NCBI GenBank assembly: GCA_026018925.1
Contig: JAKSZU010000004.1
Location: 35,855,233-35,919,232, forward strand
Length of the DNA: 64,000 bases
Direction of reading: 5' to 3'
Origin: Tupaia tana
Taxonomy: Eukaryota > Chordata > Mammalia > Scandentia > Tupaiidae
Positions 56,343-64,000 of the stretch are shown one piece after another. Within the stretch, counting starts at the first letter, position 1; every line of letters starts with the position of its first letter. Position numbers and translations under genes: made by a program. Below the pieces are notes generated by a model that had not been told where the DNA came from, ran no database searches, and saw only the letters and a program-made list of their open reading frames with translations.

Positions 56343-56563
56343 AAAAATTTGCCAGAGGGTGTGTGTCCTTGCCAGAGAGATGCAGAGACCTCCCTAGGGC
56401 ATGGCCACATGGTAATCCCTTCTCCAGTCTCCCTCTTTTCATGATTTTGGGCATGCACACGTGTGCTTGCTATGTTTTTCAGGCTGCCGGGTCTAGGGTT
56501 CGAACAGCATAGTTGGCCATATGGTTTCCAGCTCCCTTAAGCTCGAGGCTACACGCTGGCCCC
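56343..56563 (-). mobile_element. Middle-type SINE
   Basis: atttgccagagggtgtgtgt, gattttgggcatgcacacgt, and head ending acacgctggcccc. It lies immediately left of the HAL1-like insertion. Confidence 0.85.
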
Positions 56564-56580
56564 TATACCTCTGATATCTT

Positions 56581-58141
56581 TTTTTTTTTTAATGTGATTT
56601 AAAAAATTTTTTTTAAATTTTAATTTATTTTTACATTTTTCCACATTTACTTTACATATCAAAAAATTTTAACTCATACTCCATAGTTCTTGAATGTTAA
56701 CAACTTTCAAAATTTCAAAATATTCCTTATAATTTTGTATAATTTTATTTGTGACTCTATAATAGCAGAAACAGTATGGTTTTAAATATTTTTCAATTAG
56801 CAATAATCGCACCTCAGATAAACCTCATTGGCTACGATACTGCCACTGCGCAAAGCTGGTTTTAAATATTTTTGAGAAAATATTTATATGTCAACTACTG
56901 AAATTGTTGAAAAGCAAATGCCCAGCACACTAGTCACACATAAACCTTTTCAATTCAGCCCTGCCCAAGTGTATTCTGTGATATACCATCTGCTAGCAAA
57001 GATCAGTCTCTTTTTCTTCCTTCAAAGTCTTTCTCAAGATAATCCTCTGGTATGATTGCTCTATGCAATCGCTACTGAATAAATGCTGGGCTGGAAAAGT
57101 CCAGGTTATTTTATGTTATAAATTCTTTCATATATCTTTTCTAATCCTCTCTGCCAGGCAGAACTATTTATGGTGCCAGGCCATCTTTCTAAGAGCTTTT
57201 GTTAGCTTAATTGAGATCCACCTTAGTTCTATAGTTTTCTAATTAATCTTCAGATATGACATTCCAGTCAAAGCCCTGTCTAATAATGAGTATTTCCAAT
57301 TTCGGAATCAGTGCAACAAGCATTATTGAATTTATGCAAATAACCCTTCTCCCACAAAATAAGAATATTCCCAAATATTTTCCAATTCCAGAGGAGTCAG
57401 GAAGGAAGAAAAGTTTATGTTTCCATTTAAAGAAACAAACAAGAAAAATATTTTAACATATTGCTAAACCTATCAACAACTGAAAAGAAAGTAAACTGTT
57501 TAAATTGGGAAAACAAAGCATAGTAAAAAAAAATCAGTAATGTTTTACGCAAAAGTCATAAAATTCTATTTCGCCAGTTCAGTCTTATGTTTAAACTCTT
57601 CTTCTGTTGAATATGCAGTGTTGCTATGGTCCAATCTTTCCATTTAAATCCTGGGAGTTACCATTCTACGTTGTTATTGATATTTCTTGTCCCTAGTATT
57701 AAATTGGTCATTTTCTTGGCCTTTTGTTCTCTTATTTCTGTATGTATCTTTAGTTTCACTGGTCAAGCACTCCTTTTAGAATTTCTTGAAGAGTGGGTCT
57801 GCTACTGGCAAATTCTTTCAAGTATTGTTTATCTGAAAATGTTTTTATTCTTTCTTTCCGTATGAAAGATAAACTTGCCGGGTATAGTATTCTTGGTTGA
57901 AACTGTTTTTCACTTAACACTTTGAATATATTTTTCCATTCTTTCCTTGCTTGCGTTGTTTCTGACGAGAGGTCTGAGGTTAGCCTGATGGGATAACCTT
58001 TATAAGTAACCTGATGTTTCTCTCTTGCTAATTTTAGTATCTTTTCTTTGTAGATTTGACCAGTCTGGCTATGATATTCCTTGGAGAATATCTTCTTGGG
58101 TTGATTCTCTTAGGGGTCTTTTGTATATCTTGGGTCTGGAG
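56581..58141 (-). mobile_element. HAL1-like element (L1 ORF1, no ORF2)
   Basis: On the minus strand, 58141 down to about 57756 encodes the C-terminal part of an L1-type ORF1 protein. Recognisable stretches are RINPRRYSPRNII, KILKLAREK, IRLTSDLSSET and QPRILYPASLSF, and then FSDKQ and LQEILKGVL. A stop (57756-57758) follows. One frameshift lies between the first two stretches. The stop leads directly into about 1.1 kb of AT-rich noncoding DNA and a terminal A run (T at 56581-56590), with no ORF2. A 14-bp TSD, acctctgatatctt, flanks it (56567-56580 and 58142-58155). The element is 5'-truncated within ORF1. ORF1 without ORF2 is the hallmark of HAL1; an internally deleted L1 is the alternative. 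Confidence 0.75.
56790..56857 (-). pseudogene. RNU4 pseudogene: U4 snRNA retrocopy, 5' fragment
   Basis: The minus strand reads AGCTTTGCGCAGTGGCAGTA from 56857, then tcgtagccaatgaggtttat and ctgaggtgcgattattgcta, and on to attgaaaa. This is U4 spliceosomal RNA from nucleotide 1 to about 68, with few changes, and the 3' half is absent. Perfect 16-bp direct repeats, ggttttaaatattttt, flank it (56778-56793 and 56858-56873). It was therefore inserted by L1-type retrotransposition of a 3'-truncated or internally primed U4 RNA. It lies inside the HAL1-like element and so is younger than it. Not expected to be functional. Confidence 0.93.
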
Positions 58142-58155
58142 ACCTCTGATATCTT

Positions 58156-58723
58156 AAAGGTGGGAATGGATACTAATTTCTAAAAATACCTGAAATTTTT
58201 GGTGGTGACACCTGTTAATTGTGGTTTAATAATCCTATACAATATTCCTAAAATCAAAGCATCATCTCCTATATTTCCCCCATTCTGTGATTTCAAGCTT
58301 CTCATTATGCCTTGCTATTAAATCTGAACTCTAGAAACAAATTGTTGACCATGTTATTGTCCTGTTTTGCCTCTTGAGAAAAGAGCATTTGATCAATTTC
58401 TTTCCTAAGTAAACTTTAAGAATAACAACCTATTTGGGTAAAAAAGATACTTTAAAATATATTCTGTTTCATTCAACACCATAATTAGTGCTGAAACTTT
58501 TTTTTTTGGCAAAGAAAATATCTCAGGATAATTTTTTTTTCCTGCTTCACATATTTTGTTGTATATCTTGTAGAACTGGGTTCATTTTTTCAGTTTTGTA
58601 GAAAACCTCTCAGGACAATTTTAATTCAGTTGTTACCAACATTAATTTAACTATAGATGATATTTATCAGTGTCATCATTCAAGCTATGGATCGGAAAAC
58701 AACACATAAAGATGTAAATTCTT
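58156..58723. other. Unique AT-rich sequence
   Basis: Nothing recognised. Confidence 0.4.
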
Positions 58724-58906
58724 GGAGCCAGCAGGTAGCATGGTGGTTAAAGCACTGGACACTCCCACATGGCCAGCCACCACCATTCGAGTCCTGGACC
58801 TGTGGCTTGCTTTTTCACTTTCCCTCTGTCTGTCAGTGTCTCTCTCTGGTCAAATTAAGGTAAATGAATAAATAAATAAAATTAAATAAATAATTCTTTT
58901 AAAAAA
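58724..58906 (+). mobile_element. Short-type SINE
   Basis: Head ggagccagcaggtagcatgg, B box cattcgagtcctgg, AT tail. TSD atgtaaattct / atgtaaatcct. Confidence 0.92.
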
Positions 58907-58918
58907 TGTAAATCCTCA

Positions 58919-59190
58919 GGACCAGCAGTTGGCATAATGGCTGTGTTGCTGGACTCCCATGTAGTCAACCATGGTTCAAAATCCCGGACCTGGTGGCTTA
59001 AACTCACACCAGGCGTGTGTGCGTGCGTGCCCAAGATCCTGAGAGGAGAATGGAGGAGAAGGGATTGCCGCATGGCTATCCCCACTGGGGGGGGGGGGGG
59101 GCGGTGATTTCTCGCTTTCTTTTTCTCTGTCTCTCTCTGTATTTCTGGCAACTGCACGTGCCCTATAGCAAAAACCTCTCAAAAAAAAAA
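58919..59190 (+). mobile_element. Long-type SINE with expanded G run
   Basis: Directly follows the short-type copy, same orientation. The internal palindrome carries 15 G at 59087-59101. The downstream aaatgcaaattct again repeats the target, a third version of the same flank. Confidence 0.93.
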
Positions 59191-59260
59191 TGCAAATTCT
59201 CTCCTAATTGACCCAATTAGACTCTGTAGACTCAATTGGAACCTCAACAAAATCAACAGT

Positions 59261-59516
59261 ATTTTTGTTTTTGTTTTGTTTTGTTTTTGCCAAAGGGCAC
59301 ATATGTTCATCAGAGACAGAGAAGGTGAGAGAGAACACACTCTCCAATGGGGTGTGGTCACACTGCATTTCTCCACTTCTGTATACTGTCAAGATTCTGG
59401 ACACACATGCACACATGCCCAGGGTGTTTTTCAAGCTGCGGGGCTGGGATCCGAACTGCAGTATGTCTTGTGTGATCAAGCTCCCTTAGCCACTAAGTGG
59501 CTATGGTGCTGGCCCC
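59261..59516 (-). mobile_element. Middle-type SINE
   Basis: tttttgccaaagggcacata, GA-rich DNA, gattctggacacacatgcac, and head ending tggtgctggcccccc. Confidence 0.83.
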
Positions 59517-59879
59517 CCAATACATTCTTTTGATGGAACCTGACAACTTGACTCTAAAATTTATATGGATGTGCAAAGGGCCAAAAATTGTAGCCAAGAT
59601 GCTCTTGAAGAAGGATAAGAGAGGGTCCTTGCCACACCAGATATTAAAATTGATACAGTCATATTAATTAAGATAGTGTGGTATTTAGTGAAAGGATAGA
59701 AAAGGAAGCAGTGAATTTGAAGAGAGAGACCAGATCTAGATCCATGTATACATAAAGGAGGGCTGGAGAATAAAGGAGGAACTATGTATCCCTCTGTAAA
59801 TAGAATGATTGAGTATTCGTAGTTACAAAAATGAAATTGACCCTTACTTTGCATCATACTTAGAAATACTTTCCAAGTG

Positions 59880-60449
<570 letters not shown>

Positions 60450-60924
60450 AGAAATACTTTCCAAGTGATTTTAGAATCTGACAAAATGGCAAAAACTTTA
60501 GAAAACAAGTTGGGAGAAAATAGATCATAGACAAAGCATAAAAGAAAAAAAATTGGTTAATTGGACTACGTAAAATTGAGAACATTTATGTATTAGAAGA
60601 CTTCAGAAAATACCCACCATCAATTGTGAAGAGGCATATATTTACAATATGTGCGAGTGATGTAAAAGAGTAGTATTGAAATATACAAAAAAGTTATATG
60701 AATCAATAGTAAATACAAATAGGAAAAATGGACAAAAGACCTAAAAGGTACTTTACAAAAAGGGAAACTGAAATTATCACCAAACATCTGAAAAGATGCT
60801 CAGCCTTATAAGAAGGGAAATGCAACTTTAGAACCACATTAAAATATTTTTTGCATGCTGGATAGATTGAGAAAAATACATCTGACATTTTAAATGTAGA
60901 AAGTACTGTGGAACAATGGAAACG

Positions 60925-61401
60925 CTTCTTCTTTTTCACCTGTTCACTAGAGAGAAGGAGAGAGACAGAGGAGGGGGGAAACACCCTCCACGGGACATGG
61001 TAACGTCACAATTTCTTCTTCTCCATTTTTCCATCATACTGGGATTTCAAGCAACCAGATCTAGGACTCAAACTGTGCAGTTGGCCATGTAGGATCTGAC
61101 TCCTCCTCCCTTTTTTTGAGATATTTTTGCTATAGGTTGCTTATGCTTGCAAGAGAGAAAGAGAGACAGAAAGTGAGAAGTCACCCCTTAGGGAGATGGC
61201 CATGCTGCAGTTCCTTTTCCTCCATTCTTCTCTCAGGATTTTGGGCACGCACGCACACACACCATCCTAAGTTTCAAGCCGCCGGATCTGGGACTTGAAC
61301 CACGGTCAACCATATGGGAGCCCAACAACCTAACCGTTATGCCAACTACTGGTCCCAAACTATCTGACTCCCTTAAGCCACCAGGCCATGAGACTGGCCC
61401 T
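60925..61401 (-). mobile_element. Middle-type SINE split by a long-type SINE
   Basis: Outer pieces 60925-61110 (tttttcacctgttcactaga, gaaacaccctccacgggaca, gggatttcaagcaaccagat) and 61357-61401 (head ending atgagactggccctggg). atctgactcc occurs on both sides of the inner copy as TSD. Confidence 0.8.
61111..61356 (-). mobile_element. Long-type SINE nested in a SINE
   Basis: Tail tttttttgagatatttttgc, body, head ending ccaactactggtccc. Confidence 0.9.
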
Positions 61402-61635
61402 GGGACCTCATACACTGCTGGTAAGTGTGTAAATTTGTGCAAACACCCTGAAAAACAGTTTGGCATTACATAGTAAGACTATACATGTACATGTCTTATG
61501 ACCACAATTTTGCTCCCAGTTAAACACCCTAGAAGCAATCCAAATGCCCACCAAGGATACATTGTATAATTCTTACAAATTCATAAATGGGAATATTATA
61601 CAACAATAAGAATCATGGAATAACAGCTACACACA

Positions 61636-61712
61636 TCAATATTCAGAAAAATCATGACACATTTTTGTGTAGAAAACCAGAAAAAATGTCACAACTTTTC
61701 CAACAACCCTAT
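61636..61712 (+). mobile_element. Palindromic mariner-type MITE
   Basis: gaaaaatcatgacacatttt, then tgtgtagaaaaccag, then aaaaaatgtcacaacttttc and caacaacccta followed by TA. The arms pair as in the copies near 27.45 and 43.1 kb. It is inserted into the L1. Confidence 0.7.
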
Positions 61713-61845
61713 AGTCCATAGGTAGTCAAGCTAAGAAAACCCAGGTGGTGATTATCCTAGAAGCCAGGACACTGGTGAGCTCTGCAGCAGAGTGAACAAT
61801 GAGGAGCCCCAGAGTTTCTGGAACATGAACAATATATAGTTTCTT

Positions 61846-62116
61846 TTTTTTTTCTTTCTTCTTTTGAGAGGTTTTTGCTATAGGGCACGTGCACTCATCA
61901 GACACACAGAGAGAGACAGAAGGACAGAAAGTGAGAAATCACTCCCCAGGGGGGATGGCCATGTCGCAATCCCTTCTCCTCCATTCTCTTCTCAGGATCT
62001 TGGGCACGCACACACACGCACCTGGCGTGAGTTTTAAGCTACTGGGTCCAGGACTCAAACCACGGTCGACTATGTGGGAGTCCAGCCACATAGCCATTAC
62101 ACTAACTGTTGGTCCC
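61846..62116 (-). mobile_element. Long-type SINE
   Basis: Complete copy. TSD aatatatagtttctt (61831-61845) / aatatatggtttctt (62117-62131). Confidence 0.95.
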
Positions 62117-62192
62117 AATATATGGTTTCTTAACCTAGCGGAGGTTAGACAGAAAACTCACTTTATTTTTATTTTTTAAAATACACATTTGT

Positions 62193-62424
62193 AGGGGCCA
62201 GCAGGTGGTGTGAAGGTTAAGGCAGTTGGATCCCACATGGCTGACTGTGTGGTTAGAGTCCCAGATCTGGAGGCTTGAAAATCACACCAGGTGCATGTGC
62301 ATGTGTGCCAAAATCCTGACAGGGAAATGGAGAAGGGATTGAGGCGTGGCCATCCCCCCTTGGGGGAGTGATTTCTTGCTTTCTCTCTCTCCGTCTCCCT
62401 CTCTGGTGAGTTCATGCACTCTAT

Positions 62425-62455
<31 letters not shown>
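62193..62455 (+). mobile_element. Middle-type SINE, left partner of an inverted pair
   Basis: Head taggggccagcaggtggtgt, cttgaaaatcacacc linker, end at ctctatagcaaaa with about 29 A. Confidence 0.93.
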
Positions 62456-62458
<3 letters not shown>

Positions 62459-62688
62459 TTTTGCTATAGGGCACATGTGCTCTCTGGAGAGACAGAAACA
62501 GAGAGACAGAAGGAAGTCACCTGCCCCCGCTCCCACCACAATCCCTTCATCATTCTTCTTTCAGGATTTTGGGCGTGGATGCACAGGCACCTGGTGTGAT
62601 TTTCCAGTCACTGGTTCTGGGACTTGAACCACTGTTGACCACATGGGAGTCCAGTGCCTTAAACACCATGCCACCTTATGGCCCCCAC
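62456..62688 (-). mobile_element. Middle-type SINE, right partner of an inverted pair
   Basis: Starts gctttttgctatagggcaca directly at the A tail of the previous copy. Head ends ccaccttatggccccc. Confidence 0.92.
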
Positions 62689-62735
62689 ATTTATGACTTA
62701 AATAGTCTTCTGTATGATTAATATTGCTAAACCCT

Positions 62736-62969
62736 ATTTGATTAAATATACAACAAAAGTTACACTGGAGGTTTTGTAGTTGGAAACAAAGGGCTGAGCT
62801 TTCAACCAAACCACACATAATGTGGTCATTGTACATCTGGCCGTAATATGATTTGTGAATGCTAGTGATCTGATGCCAGCCATGTCCATTTCAGGACATC
62901 CCACAGCTAAATGCGAGTCACTAACTCAGAAGGCTATGCTAGCAGAGAAATAAACAACCAATGTGGGCT
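62736..62969. other. Unique sequence, nothing recognised
   Basis: No feature recognised. Confidence 0.4.
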
Positions 62970-62974
62970 TTCTT

Positions 62975-63134
62975 TCTTTCTTTCTTTCTTTATTTTTTGA
63001 GCCAATTTTAATTATCTTTTCATTTCTTACATTTGAAGAGCTCTTCGATGACGTCCTTGGCCTGAGTCCTCACCACCGTCCTTAATTACCACCCAGCTGC
63101 AATCAACCACTTTACAGCGTTTTCCCTCTCTGAC

Positions 63135-63178
<44 letters not shown>

Positions 63179-63605
63179 TATAGGGTGTGTGCTCTCACCA
63201 GAAAGACAGAGAGAGACAGAAAGTGAGAAATCACCCTCCAGGGGGAATGGCCACACTGCAGTCCTTTCTCCTCCAGTCTCCTCTTGCAATCTTGGGCACG
63301 CACGCACACAAGCCTGGTGTGAGTTTAAGCCACCAGGTCCAGGACTCGAACTGCGGTTGACCACATGGGAGCCCAGTGATGTAGCCATTACGCTATCTGC
63401 TGGTTCCCCTCTTTGGCAATTTTACAAAGACCTACCTATTCCCCTAGTTTCTCGTCATCAACCTTAATCAGGTTGATTTGTTGTTCATCACAAAGGGCCT
63501 CTCCCAACTTGACATACATAGGTTCATCACAATTGGATGCAAGCACACACATTGGGCTTGGCACCTTAATTATTCTAAAAGTCCAGATTCTTCTATAATA
63601 AGCTT
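62975..63605 (-). pseudogene. RPS12 pseudogene: RPS12 processed pseudogene, split by a SINE
   Basis: On the minus strand, 63575 down to 63408 matches the middle of ribosomal protein S12 (eS12), a small-subunit protein: [15 protein letters not shown], then INLIKVDD and LGE. It continues after a SINE at about 63139 down to the stop at 63020-63022 with the C-terminal EELFKCKK. A 3' UTR and an (AAAG)n-type tail follow (about 62972-62995). Defects are a TGG-to-TAG stop (63436-63438), frameshifts near 63070-63090 and upstream of 63570, loss of the N-terminal third, and a long-type SINE insertion. The absence of introns and the A-rich tail show it is a processed copy. Confidence 0.9.
63135..63407 (-). 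mobile_element. Long-type SINE inside the RPS12 pseudogene
   Basis: Tail of about 39 T, then tatagggtgtgtgctctcac, and head ending ctatctgctggttcccc. The bracketing cctctctgacaacttt / cctctttggcaatttt are two copies of one RPS12 stretch, that is the TSD. Confidence 0.93.
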
Positions 63606-63805
63606 AAAATTCCATTAACTTAATGTTCATTTTGTAAAATGAGTCTCTGCACCTGTCTTCCAGACAAGGTGGAGCTACTCACTAGCCCTGCAATATGAAC
63701 TTTCTAGAAAAAGAGATTTTTATCTCTTAACACAGCTGTGAAGAAACAACAGAAAAATTCATTTTTTATGATGGAGAGTTCAGTTTGTTAAAATTAAACT
63801 ATATT
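63606..63805. other. Unique sequence, nothing recognised
   Basis: AT-rich. No feature recognised. Confidence 0.4.
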
Positions 63806-63974
63806 TGGGGGCCTGGCGGGTGAGGTGGTGGTTAAGGACACTAGACTCCCATTATGGTTGACAGTGGTTTAAGTCCTAGACCTGGCAGCTTCCTCTCTCA
63901 CTTTCTCTCTTTCTCTGGTCAAATTAAAAAATAATGATGAATAAAGTTGAATAAAAGCGTTTAAAAAAACTTCT
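63806..63974 (+). mobile_element. Short-type SINE
   Basis: Head gggggcctggcgggtgaggt, B box gtggtttaagtccta, CT-rich DNA and AT tail. TSD aaaattaaactatattt / aaaattaaactacatct. Confidence 0.92.
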
Positions 63975-64000
63975 AAAAATTAAACTACATCTGGTAACTT

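Noticed and set aside
57626..57865. 79-codon plus-strand frame near 57.7 kb
   Set aside because: It is the antisense shadow of the L1-type ORF1 remnant in the HAL1-like element.

Overview
The window is a mammalian nuclear intergenic or intronic segment. It contains no protein-coding gene whose exons I can identify. The dominant signal is a dense set of about 75 copies of tRNA-derived SINEs. They share a 5' head with a near-A-box and a B box (GGTTCGAGTCC), a central block, a CT-rich stretch and an A-rich tail. I see three architectures. The long type (about 240-260 bp) reads accagcagttagcgtaatgg at the head and ends ctatagcaaaaacctctcc plus A. The middle type is older, with cttgaaaaacacg after the head. 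The short type is the head joined to CT-rich sequence and an ATTAAATAAATAA-like tail. The head resembles tRNA-Ile, and the general form fits the CYN SINEs described for colugos (Dermoptera), so a colugo is my best guess. A few older SINEs also contain 7SL RNA (Alu-like) monomers, which keeps tree shrews (Scandentia) or another euarchontan possible. Old mammalian repeats (MIR, L2, MER20, L1M) confirm a placental mammal.

Layout. 1-31.8 kb: SINEs, L1 3' ends, MIR and L2 relics, mariner-like MITEs and one MER20, with SINE-poor unique stretches near 11.4-13.3 kb and 30-31.8 kb. 31.8-33.1 kb: a strong CpG island with GC boxes and a perfect 16-bp CRE palindrome, a likely promoter. 33.1-53.2 kb: dense SINEs, a second MER20, a solo LTR, a tRNA-7SL-7SL composite SINE and L2. 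53.3-55.0 kb: a second CpG island. 55-64 kb: a deeply nested retrotransposon area. It holds a HAL1-like element containing a U4 snRNA retrocopy, a shattered L1 containing a full-length RPL21 retrocopy with an intact reading frame, and an RPS12 processed pseudogene split by a SINE.

The open reading frames longer than 60 codons are mostly translations of SINEs, microsatellites or CpG-island DNA. Unlisted stretches between entries are anonymous AT-rich unique sequence in which I see nothing specific. The most informative content is historical: target-site duplications (TSDs), nesting order and SINE subfamily changes. The two CpG islands are the only places where I would look for a real gene's first exon.
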